From the IMG/VR virus record IMGVR_UViG_3300007644_000002, positions 1 through 64,000 of that record: 64,000 nucleotides of DNA; one strand, 5' to 3'. The DNA comes from a virus. Below, piece after piece: positions 14,908 through 21,866 of the stretch. A program made the translations under genes and the position numbers. The stretch's first letter is position 1, and each line of letters starts with the position of its first letter. Under the pieces are notes generated by a model that worked only from the letters and a program-made list of their open reading frames with translations, was not told where the DNA came from and did not search any database.

Positions 14908-15768
14908 TTACCCCATATGGCTCTTAATATAACTACCATTTAAAATATCCTTATCCCACTCACTCATAGGTCGTCTAGCAACATCTAGAAGTGTGCCCAT
15001 TCCCATTAAATCAGTACCCTGAACTCGACAATGATTAAACTTAGTATTAGGTTTGCGATAATCGTAGTGTTTCACAACAGGGAGACCATCAAGACTCATC
15101 AATAGGTCGGTACACGTATGACCATTCCATGTCTGGTCTAGATATTGAACAGTCGCATCATTCTTGAATAACATATATTGGATGTACGGCTGGTCTGTTA
15201 TATAATAACTCGCATCTATACCAGAATCCTGAATAACCTCAACATAGTCTTTAAGGTCGAACCACCCTTCCGTACGTGCGCGTATACGCATCTTCTTCGA
15301 ATATATCACAACACCACTGTTTAACGCAATAGGTAATTGCCCATCTATACTAGGAAACTCAACACCCAACTTAGTTCTCACCAAGTTATCCCATTCTATA
15401 AGTTCAATGCGTTTGTGGTCTGGCATAGGATTATCCAGTACCCACAATTCAGGTACCATACCAACATCCATATTCTCATTGAATGCGTCGAATATATTAT
15501 ATTGTAGTTTCTCTGCGGGAAATATATCTAAGTCAGCAAACAGAACTTTATCATATTCATCGAACATAGGGTCGAATATAGGTTTTAGTGCTGAAAAGAA
15601 GTAACCCTTATCACCTACCGAATAGTTAAAATGTTTTGATAAGAAGTCAGGGTTATGTTCAAATATGTAATGAACACCTATACGTCTAGCATACTCCTCC
15701 ATCATGCGACGACCCAACAAGATATCTGCTCTTAAATCACCATCCCAGTACTGGTAAATGACATTCAT
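14908..15768 (-). CDS. Glycosyltransferase, GT8-like fold (copy A)
   Basis: A 286-residue GT-A fold enzyme that starts MNVIYQYWDGD. The metal/sugar-nucleotide motif is DLD in VLFADLDIFP (75-84). Later blocks ALNSGVVIYSK and TDQPYIQYML match the acceptor region of GT8-like enzymes. It is clearly paralogous to the gene at 19466-20239 over its whole length (the openings MNVIYQYWDGD and MNLIYQYFDGD align, as do HCRV and HCRL near the C terminus). The acceptor is unknown: modified DNA base, virion protein or host surface sugar are all possible. It lies in the same operon as the DNA methyltransferase. Confidence 0.75.
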   Translation of the reverse strand: MNVIYQYWDGDLRADILLGRRMMEEYARRIGVHYIFEHNPDFLSKHFNYSVGDKGYFFSALKPIFDPMFDEYDKVLFADLDIFPAEKLQYNIFDAFNENMDVGMVPELWVLDNPMPDHKRIELIEWDNLVRTKLGVEFPSIDGQLPIALNSGVVIYSKKMRIRARTEGWFDLKDYVEVIQDSGIDASYYITDQPYIQYMLFKNDATVQYLDQTWNGHTCTDLLMSLDGLPVVKHYDYRKPNTKFNHCRVQGTDLMGMGTLLDVARRPMSEWDKDILNGSYIKSHMG

Positions 15769-16655
15769 GTGGTAGAATCTTGGTTGATCTGAAACTTGCG
15801 GTATACCCCAGTTTTATTCAGACTAACATGATTGAAGTTAGACACATTACCATGTAATTGGATATTCGCGTGACCAAATTTAAGGAATCTATCGGACGCA
15901 ACACATAGACACTGGAACATGAAAGTTGCGCGACCAGAGTTACTCATAGACCACGACTGTTCTTTGAAGAACTCAAAGAAATCGGTAGTTAAAGCAAAAC
16001 TATCTTGTCCTAGAATTTCGTCTTTCAAGCAGTCTAGAAACTGAATCGCAGTGTCTTCTTCACCAATCTCCGACATGAGAGATGCCCAAGAAGCAAAGTT
16101 TCTTCGGTAGGGGGAATATTCTGAAACGCTATCAAAGAAATCGTCTATAATATCATTACCTCTCTTCACTATACCGGAATAACTTTTCCAATATTCAATG
16201 GCATTTGACATGTTAAGGGAAGGGAGACCCTTACGTTTTACCGCATCGCCCAGAGTAGTTATCTCACTAGCCTTTGCCTTTGGATACTTGCGTTGAATCT
16301 CATCACCGGCAGTACGCTTACGAGCTTCGGTTCCTTTGGTAAAGGTGTCAGGCATAACTCCCAGTATAACCGGAACTAATACCGTTATACCTAACTTTAT
16401 CACAGCGATCAATCTATGCTGGAACTCGGTTATGTTACCATCGGTGTTGAATGTTAAAGCACCACCATCCCACAACCAACCTTCTCTCTCAATATTCCTA
16501 ACAAGATTATTGACTTGATTCTTTTTAATAAGTCTATTATCATAGTTATGGTTGTCAAGAATGTATTGGGCGACTGTTGGAGTTAATAACAGCTGGGTAA
16601 CCCCTTTTGTTTCTGATTTGGGATCAAACCCCAATTTTTCTACTCTTAAAGTCAT
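15765..16655 (-). CDS. ParB/sulfiredoxin-fold-like protein
   Basis: A 296-residue protein. The N-terminal region IKKNQVNNLVRNIEREGWLWDGGALTFNTDGNI followed by FQHRLIAVIKLG has the layout of ParB-like nuclease/sulfiredoxin-fold proteins, in which a G-QHR-A motif forms the nucleotide site; here Gly is replaced by Phe before QHR. The rest is helical and unassigned. Phage proteins with this domain often accompany DNA modification or partition genes. It is sandwiched between the CmoA-like and glycosyltransferase genes (43-base gap before, four-base overlap after). A direct role in choosing DNA sites is speculation. Confidence 0.55.
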   Translation of the reverse strand: MTLRVEKLGFDPKSETKGVTQLLLTPTVAQYILDNHNYDNRLIKKNQVNNLVRNIEREGWLWDGGALTFNTDGNITEFQHRLIAVIKLGITVLVPVILGVMPDTFTKGTEARKRTAGDEIQRKYPKAKASEITTLGDAVKRKGLPSLNMSNAIEYWKSYSGIVKRGNDIIDDFFDSVSEYSPYRRNFASWASLMSEIGEEDTAIQFLDCLKDEILGQDSFALTTDFFEFFKEQSWSMSNSGRATFMFQCLCVASDRFLKFGHANIQLHGNVSNFNHVSLNKTGVYRKFQINQDSTT

Positions 16656-16697
16656 ATTTCGAATCCTCTATTTTATGACGTTTATATAATAGTACTA

Positions 16698-17411
16698 TTA
16701 CTTTATCGCAATAGCACCCACAAACAGGTGATTCATCCAGAACGGTTGAATCTTTGTTGAATCAAAACCAACTGAGGTCAGTAGACTAGTCAGGTCATTC
16801 CAAGTCATCGGTTTCAACATAGTTCGGAGAATCTTCTCTTTCTCCATAATATCTTCATAGGTAAAGTGCTGTGCCTTGTACTCATAAAACGTAGAGGTCA
16901 TCATATCTTGGATACGTGAGTTCTCCGCATAAGTCTTCTCGGCAAAGATAAACGCACCACCTTCGTTGAGTCCGTCATAGATGTTCTGTAGTACTTTCTT
17001 TCTCCATAAAGGTTGCATAAACTGTAACGTAAAGATAGATGTCACAAGAGAACAGTTGGCGAAGTTGTGGTGGATGATGTTTTTGTTTTGAAAACAGACG
17101 TGATGACCACCTTCGTTAAGTCTTGTCTGTCGCGCAGTCATATCGTCTTGAAATACCGGAGCATACTCAACACCACAGTAATGTGCGTTAGGGGCAGTAG
17201 TATGATTCTGTTCAACCATTGCTTCGATAGTCTTACCTGTACTACATCCAATGTCAACGACCTTAGTATCGTTCTCTACAAAGTAACGTGATAGGTTTAC
17301 CACGTCATCATGGAGCGTGGAGTAGTGACGAATCGAAGCATCGATGTGATTATCGAAACCTTCTTCGCGGTGACCAAACGTAAAGTCTTTATACTTCTCT
17401 CTATCTTTCAT
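16698..17411 (-). CDS. CmoA-like methyltransferase-fold enzyme (candidate carboxy-SAM synthase)
   Basis: A 237-residue class I SAM-binding protein similar to E. coli CmoA along its length. Motif I is VVDIGCSTG (51-59; CmoA has YDLGCSLG). SIFTLQFMQP (125-134; CmoA VVLNFTLQFLEP), IYDGLNEGGAFIFAEK (144-159) and the ending FVGAIAIK (CmoA FGSLVALK) also match. CmoA makes carboxy-S-adenosyl-methionine from SAM and prephenate. The helix that carries the carboxylate-binding Arg199 in E. coli reads EKEKILRTML here, so that residue is not obviously kept. The gene overlaps the C5 methyltransferase gene by 11 bases. It could act on another small molecule. Confidence 0.7.
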   Translation of the reverse strand: MKDREKYKDFTFGHREEGFDNHIDASIRHYSTLHDDVVNLSRYFVENDTKVVDIGCSTGKTIEAMVEQNHTTAPNAHYCGVEYAPVFQDDMTARQTRLNEGGHHVCFQNKNIIHHNFANCSLVTSIFTLQFMQPLWRKKVLQNIYDGLNEGGAFIFAEKTYAENSRIQDMMTSTFYEYKAQHFTYEDIMEKEKILRTMLKPMTWNDLTSLLTSVGFDSTKIQPFWMNHLFVGAIAIK

Positions 17412-18549
17412 TATACACCTTCAATACGTTCTCATAAACGCTCTCTGCGACTGCTTTCATCATTAGTGGAGGAACCATACGACCAACACGTTCTGCCTTC
17501 TGGTTCCACTTACCCGTGAGTTTAAAATCATCAGGAAGTGACATTATACGCTTTAATTCACCTAGTGTCAACTTTCTTGGTTCACTCCAGTGAAATGCGC
17601 CGGCAGTAGTGTCACCATTACCCATTGCGGTAAGAGTAGGAGCAGGAGCTTCGAGAGATACACGTTTAAGGTTGAAGTGATGTCCTTTAGGATGATAGTC
17701 ACCACCAGTCAAGACCTTATCAGGGAACCTTGGCATTAGAGATCCCGTGTCTTTCCAGTAGGCGGTTCTCTCGAACTTCTCGGTCAGGTATTTGACTTCT
17801 TCGTCATCATACTCCAAACCAAGGAGAGCATCCTTCAGTGGAATTGTGGTGTTAGATGGTGTAGGGAATAAGTGATTCATTGTCAAGAAATGTAGACCAA
17901 CCTTGTCAGCAACATCTTGTCTCACGGCAATGAAGATTACACGTGAACGAGTTTGCGATACACCATAGTAACGAGCATCTAGTACTTCCGACACAACCTC
18001 GTAACCAATATTCTCAAACTCATTTAGAATACGTGCGTAGTATTCCTTAGCCTCACCAATAGTAAGACCTTTAACGTTCTCCGCGATAATAACCTTGGGT
18101 TGAATATCGTTAGCAACACGAAGGAACTCGAAGAACAGGTCTTCAATATTCTCGACAATTTTACCATCAGAGTATTTTTTAGTTTGTCCCCATCCATCAG
18201 AATGTTTGCCATCCGATGAATGGGAAAGTTTCCCTGCGACAGAGAATGCTGAACACGGGGGTGACCCGTCAAGAATGTCCAGTTCACCTTTCTTGAGACC
18301 GACAAGGTCTAGAAAGTCTTGACCAGACAATTCTTTGATATCGTTGGGGACGATAGGAGTGGTAGGATAGTTATCTTTGTAGGTGTTACGTGCTTCTTCG
18401 ACAAACTCATTGATCGCGAGAATATCACCACCGGCAAGACGATAACCAGTGGATGAACCGCCACCACCCGCAAAGGTGGAGACTACGTTAAATTTCTTTT
18501 GAGATGCTGCGTCGTAAACATCTTGTAATGTATAGGGGGTGTAAGTCAT
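17401..18549 (-). CDS. C5-cytosine DNA methyltransferase with Arg in motif X (candidate carboxymethyltransferase)
   Basis: A 382-residue C5 DNA methyltransferase with all main motifs in order: I FAGGGGSS (26-33), IV GSPPCSAFS (95-103, catalytic Cys99), VI AENVKG (156-161), VIII YYGVSQTRSRV (194-204), IX KLTLGELKRIMSLPDDF (326-342), and motif X at 354-361. Motif X reads RVGRMVPP: the nearly invariant Asn of the G-N-x-V motif is Arg357. In engineered M.MpeI, changing this Asn to Lys or Arg allows use of carboxy-SAM. The CmoA-like gene downstream overlaps by 11 bases. Two consensus promoters precede it. Target sequence unknown. No restriction endonuclease is adjacent, so it is more likely protective or hypermodifying than part of an R-M pair. 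Confidence 0.85.
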   Translation of the reverse strand: MTYTPYTLQDVYDAASQKKFNVVSTFAGGGGSSTGYRLAGGDILAINEFVEEARNTYKDNYPTTPIVPNDIKELSGQDFLDLVGLKKGELDILDGSPPCSAFSVAGKLSHSSDGKHSDGWGQTKKYSDGKIVENIEDLFFEFLRVANDIQPKVIIAENVKGLTIGEAKEYYARILNEFENIGYEVVSEVLDARYYGVSQTRSRVIFIAVRQDVADKVGLHFLTMNHLFPTPSNTTIPLKDALLGLEYDDEEVKYLTEKFERTAYWKDTGSLMPRFPDKVLTGGDYHPKGHHFNLKRVSLEAPAPTLTAMGNGDTTAGAFHWSEPRKLTLGELKRIMSLPDDFKLTGKWNQKAERVGRMVPPLMMKAVAESVYENVLKVYNER

Positions 18550-18575
18550 AATATACCTTCAGTTGTATAAGTTGC

Positions 18576-18604
18576 ATTATACAGTATTTAGCGTAGTATG
18601 TCAA
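18576..18604 (-). promoter_or_regulatory. Sigma-70 consensus promoter P1 of the methyltransferase operon
   Basis: Minus strand: TTGACA (18599-18604), 17 bases, TATAAT (18576-18581). Perfect match, 27 bases before the ATG at 18549. Confidence 0.85.
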
Positions 18605-18643
18605 CTAGAATATAGCACATACAGTCATTCAATTCATGCTGAT

Positions 18644-18672
18644 ATTATACATGACTCTGAAGGGTTTGTCAA
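18644..18672 (-). promoter_or_regulatory. Sigma-70 consensus promoter P2 of the methyltransferase operon
   Basis: Minus strand: TTGACA (18667-18672), 17 bases, TATAAT (18644-18649). A second perfect match 68 bases upstream of P1, so this operon has tandem consensus promoters, the only such pair in the window. It overlaps the stop codon of the gene upstream. Confidence 0.85.
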
Positions 18673-19469
18673 TCAATTATTGCGAAAAACTTGTGTCGTG
18701 TCCAAGGTTCATTAATATGAGTCTCATTATAACCGTGATGGTCTTGAGTAACTAACAACCTCTTAGAGATGACTTGAGTGGTAGGTGTAAGAATACCTTT
18801 ACCATTCTTGTCAAGCATATTGAACGGTTCGCCAATGTCGCGACAAAAGGTCAAAGTATCACACCCATGCCATGGATGTATAGCAGTATCAGATAACCCC
18901 AGATAGTTTACTTCAGGTAGTGCCAGATGAGACGTGGTGTACGTTCTAAACAATCTCTGTAGGGTACAGTACGGGCCGCAGTTGATTGGAAAATTATTAT
19001 TAACAAGAGTATGATTCGCCCAATGAGCAAACCGTCTATCTAGGGAATACATCCCCATAAACAAACCTATGTTGGCGTAAAGCATACTGTCCGACGCCTT
19101 CGCGAGAGATTTAAACACCTCGTATCGCTCAGGAATCAGATAGGTATCATGTTCTATAACCCAAAACTTCTCACCGGACTCTGCTTGTTGTCTCATGAGT
19201 TCCCAATGAGAACACATTCCTGCCTTCTCTGTAGGAGAGTGATCGTCCTTCGCGTTACCAGAATGTAGGTCGACTCCCATGAGACTAGCCTTCCAGTTGT
19301 AACGGTCTACATGTTCTTGAAACGTATCAGACTCAGGAGTGATAGCATCAAACACTTCTATACCATCAATAAACCCATCGTCAATAGCACATTGAAAAGA
19401 CTTCCGAGAAATCTCAGCATACTCTTCTGACCTTTCATTACCCTTGATTACTATCTGTCTTACTTTCAA
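18669..19469 (-). CDS. Glycosyltransferase, GT25-like
   Basis: A 266-residue protein whose central block GMCSHWELMRQQ...EKFWVIEHDTYL (84-111) follows the GT25/LPS-type pattern: a conserved Ser-His-hydrophobic helix followed by a hydrophobic strand ending in acidic E-x-D (Glu106, Asp108). The first strand MKVRQIVIKGNERSEEY also suits a GT-A fold. Family members add galactose or glucose to lipopolysaccharide or collagen-like acceptors. It overlaps the GT8-like gene upstream by four bases, so the two sugar transferases are made together. Confidence 0.6.
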   Translation of the reverse strand: MKVRQIVIKGNERSEEYAEISRKSFQCAIDDGFIDGIEVFDAITPESDTFQEHVDRYNWKASLMGVDLHSGNAKDDHSPTEKAGMCSHWELMRQQAESGEKFWVIEHDTYLIPERYEVFKSLAKASDSMLYANIGLFMGMYSLDRRFAHWANHTLVNNNFPINCGPYCTLQRLFRTYTTSHLALPEVNYLGLSDTAIHPWHGCDTLTFCRDIGEPFNMLDKNGKGILTPTTQVISKRLLVTQDHHGYNETHINEPWTRHKFFAIID

Positions 19470-20239
19470 GAAATTCTCCTTTTGATAAACTCTTCCTGAT
19501 TACCACTTCTTAACCTACAATGAACAAACTTAGTAGTTGGGGTTCTCATATCATTCCAGATTTCAGACACATTATTAAAAAGCTTCACGCTGTCTGTCCA
19601 TATATGACCATTCCAGTCCTGACTTAACAATTGTATGTCAGCATTATTCTTATGTAACATATACTGAAGATATGGTTGAGCGGTCAGAAAATATTCATCA
19701 GGCATTCTATTTTCAAAGTCATTTAACCTAGGTGCCTTATCAATCATCCACTCTACGTATTCAGGTAGGTCAAACCAGTTCCTCGCTTTCTCTCTGATTT
19801 GTTTTGAATACAACACGACTCCGCTGTTAAATGATACATCAACAACAGCAACTTCTTCCTTCCATTCTTTTAGTTTCTTTAGTTTAGTCGGAGGAATTCT
19901 ATCATGGAAGGTTTCTTCGACGACTCCGACTTCACCCGTGAGTTCATCAAATATATTATCAGTCAGTCCCTCGATAGGAAGAACATCAACGTCCGCGTAA
20001 AGAATTTTGTCGTATTGGTCAAACCGAGGGTCTAGTAAGGGTTTCAGTGAACCGAAGTACACGTCATTATTTTGGATACGATTACCAGTAGTGTATTGGT
20101 AATGTGTTTGTAAGAAATCGGTATTATGCTCGAACATGTATTCAACACCGACAGTCTTAGCATATTCTGTCATAAGATGAACGCCCGCTTCTACTTCAGG
20201 GGTGATATCACCATCGAAATATTGATATATAAGATTCAT
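19466..20239 (-). CDS. Glycosyltransferase, GT8-like fold (copy B)
   Basis: A 257-residue paralogue of the enzyme at 14908-15768. The opening MNLIYQYFDGD, the block VEYMFEHNTDFLQTHYQYT (32-50), the DxD motif in KILYADVDVLP (78-88), SFNSGVVLYSK and the ending HCRLRSG align one to one with copy A. A terminator lies just upstream (20258-20287) and no promoter is obvious between it and the ATG, so expression may depend on read-through. Donor and acceptor unknown; the two copies may add successive sugars. Confidence 0.75.
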   Translation of the reverse strand: MNLIYQYFDGDITPEVEAGVHLMTEYAKTVGVEYMFEHNTDFLQTHYQYTTGNRIQNNDVYFGSLKPLLDPRFDQYDKILYADVDVLPIEGLTDNIFDELTGEVGVVEETFHDRIPPTKLKKLKEWKEEVAVVDVSFNSGVVLYSKQIREKARNWFDLPEYVEWMIDKAPRLNDFENRMPDEYFLTAQPYLQYMLHKNNADIQLLSQDWNGHIWTDSVKLFNNVSEIWNDMRTPTTKFVHCRLRSGNQEEFIKRRIS

Positions 20240-20257
20240 TCATCAGTTTCCATAATT

Positions 20258-20287
20258 AAAAAAAAGGGAGACATTGCTGTCCCCCTT
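20258..20287 (-). terminator. Intrinsic terminator after the Hsp20/small-protein unit
   Basis: On the minus strand a ten-base stem AAGGGGGACA/TGTCTCCCTT (one G-T pair) with loop GCAA is followed by eight T. It lies seven bases after the stop of the 35-residue gene and before the glycosyltransferase gene. Confidence 0.85.
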
Positions 20288-20293
20288 ATTTAG

Positions 20294-20401
20294 TTAAGCA
20301 AGTAAGGTTAGACAATACATAATGGTATAGCCACTAAGTACCGCAGCACAGATAACACCGATTTGGTCAATACGACTGTTATACGATTTTCTCTTTTGCA
20401 T
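20294..20401 (-). CDS. 35-residue small membrane protein
   Basis: A short frame starting ATG at 20399-20401, preceded by GAGGAAA about eight bases upstream, and ending TAA at 20294. It encodes a basic head (MQKRKSYNSRIDQ) and one hydrophobic helix (IGVICAAVLSGYTIMYCLTL). It overlaps the last 23 bases of the Hsp20 gene and stops seven bases before the terminator stem. Position, ribosome binding site and head-plus-helix layout support a real gene. Function unknown. Confidence 0.6.
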   Translation of the reverse strand: MQKRKSYNSRIDQIGVICAAVLSGYTIMYCLTLLA

Positions 20402-20831
20402 TTTTTGTTTCCTCGTTAGAATTGATTGATATCTTACGAGGCTTCTGACTATCAGGTATTACGACTTCCAATTTTATGGCAAGTAACCCATTCCTGAAAT
20501 CAGCTCCAGTTACTTCAACATACTCCGACAGACGGAATTGTTTCTCAAACTTCTTAGTTGAGATACCCTTGTGAATATATTCCCTACCACGGTCTTCATG
20601 CTTACCTCGAACGGTAAGTGTGCGGTTCTGTATTACGATATCGATTTCATCTTCACCGAAACCGGCACATGCTAATTCGATAAGGTAATTGTTACCCCCA
20701 GTAGTAATAATATTATGTGGGGGAAAGTTATCGCCCGAGTTGCGTGAGACGCGGTCTAGGTCTTGAAACATAGAATCGAATCCTACGAATGCTGAGCGAG
20801 GGAATAGTGATTTTGTTGCTGTGTTTGTCAT
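20379..20831 (-). CDS. Hsp20 family small heat-shock protein
   Basis: A 150-residue alpha-crystallin-type chaperone. The alpha-crystallin domain runs from about residue 40 to 130: PPHNIITTGGNNYLIELACAGF, IDIVIQNRTLTVRGKHED, and the C-terminal GLLAIKLEVVIP strand, followed by a basic tail instead of a clear I-x-I motif. Small Hsp20 genes are frequent in T4-like cyanophages and relatives, where they are thought to hold unfolded structural proteins or protect host membranes. It has an exact late promoter at 20899-20906, consistent with a role in virion assembly. Confidence 0.88.
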   Translation of the reverse strand: MTNTATKSLFPRSAFVGFDSMFQDLDRVSRNSGDNFPPHNIITTGGNNYLIELACAGFGEDEIDIVIQNRTLTVRGKHEDRGREYIHKGISTKKFEKQFRLSEYVEVTGADFRNGLLAIKLEVVIPDSQKPRKISINSNEETKNAKEKIV

Positions 20832-20898
20832 GTAATGACTCCTTAATTAAAAGCAAGTATAATAGGATACCCGAACCATTCGGCATATCCTGAGTCGC

Positions 20899-20906
20899 TA
20901 TTTATA
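20899..20906 (-). promoter_or_regulatory. T4-type late promoter (TATAAATA) of the Hsp20 gene
   Basis: Exact TATAAATA on the minus strand, 68 bases before the Hsp20 ATG at 20831, in the gap after the JmjC-like gene. Confidence 0.75.
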
Positions 20907-20918
20907 CAAATAACAACC

Positions 20919-21458
20919 TTAGTAGTATTTCGACGGACAAGGGTCACCTTCAACTCCGAAGGAGAAGGAGACTCGTGATTCTCGTGGAATTACTTGATGA
21001 TGCGTACCTCGGGGGAGGTACACGTACATACCCGGCTTAAAATCAAAAGGTTCATTGTTATTGACACCTTCTACTTTTAAACCGACAGTGCTGATCACTT
21101 GGACGAGAAAAACGTCCATAGAGTCTTTATGCCAAGGGTATGACCCACTCGCACGACCAAATCCACTAAACGCGATGTTAGTGATTTTATTGGCGTGTAG
21201 GGTGAATACGTCTTGCATCTCTTCATAAATGTTCTTAGCAAACTCCGGAGCACTTCCGCGAGAATGAAACTTATTTAATCCGATACGCATTTTGTCTGAG
21301 TTGCGATCATATAGATCGTCTGGATGCGAGTCCATCATCTTCATGAACTCATTCCAGCTGTAGGTATCTTCCATATTAAACGGAAGACTACCCACAAACG
21401 GAATTTTATTTTTTATATTGTCGTCACGGTTTTCAAAAATATCATAATAATCTGACAT
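20919..21458 (-). CDS. JmjC/cupin-type 2OG-Fe(II) oxygenase-like protein
   Basis: A 179-residue cupin-fold protein with a proper HxD...H iron site: His110-x-Asp112 in YPWHKDSMDVFL and His153 or His154 in YLPRGTHHQV. The run FKPGMYVYLPRGTHHQVIP is the cupin motif 2 typical of JmjC-like and ribosomal-protein hydroxylases. Unlike the three HxN proteins in this window, its metal site looks canonical. It follows regA by 20 bases, in the place where T4 has gene 43. Substrate unknown; hydroxylation of a protein side chain is the likeliest activity for this fold. Confidence 0.65.
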   Translation of the reverse strand: MSDYYDIFENRDDNIKNKIPFVGSLPFNMEDTYSWNEFMKMMDSHPDDLYDRNSDKMRIGLNKFHSRGSAPEFAKNIYEEMQDVFTLHANKITNIAFSGFGRASGSYPWHKDSMDVFLVQVISTVGLKVEGVNNNEPFDFKPGMYVYLPRGTHHQVIPRESRVSFSFGVEGDPCPSKYY

Positions 21459-21478
21459 GATTTAGGTATTCCAAATAA

Positions 21479-21850
21479 TTAATTATTACCTATATTGTAC
21501 TTAGGCTGTAATGTCCAGTTGGCCTTATCTTGGTACGATATAATTTTAATCTGCCTCATCGGAGCGCAGTCTTTAGCAACTTCTTTATTCACTATGGCAA
21601 CAAGACCCCAGTCCTGTAATAGAGTTGCTATGGTATTGCGACGTTCTACATCGCCTTCCTCAAGATTACTTTTCTTCCCATCTAGTAAAAACAGTTCTTT
21701 AAAATGAACTATGAAGTATCTACCCTGCTTATGTAGGATATGACAAGATTGGAATAGAGTATTGTCGCGACGGGATGCGACACCTATTCTGGTCAAAGTT
21801 TCTCTAACTTTGAGGAAGTCATCTGGCTCAGCCAACGTTATTTCTAACAT
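21479..21850 (-). CDS. regA: RegA translational repressor
   Basis: A 123-residue protein, nearly the same length as T4 RegA (122). MLEITLAEPDDFLKVRETLTR, LFQSCHILHKQGRYFIVHFKE and LLQDWGLV align with T4 MIEITLKKPEDFLKVKETLTRMG, YQSCHILQKKG and LLEDWGLI. RegA binds the ribosome sites of early mRNAs and shuts their translation. The frame stays open to a GTG at 21889 inside gene 62, but the T4-like start is the ATG at 21850 (or 21853), placed just after the gp62 stop. It keeps the T4 order 44-62-regA apart from the inserted sulfotransferase. Confidence 0.9.
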   Translation of the reverse strand: MLEITLAEPDDFLKVRETLTRIGVASRRDNTLFQSCHILHKQGRYFIVHFKELFLLDGKKSNLEEGDVERRNTIATLLQDWGLVAIVNKEVAKDCAPMRQIKIISYQDKANWTLQPKYNIGNN

Positions 21851-21866
21851 CATATCTAAGTTCCAT

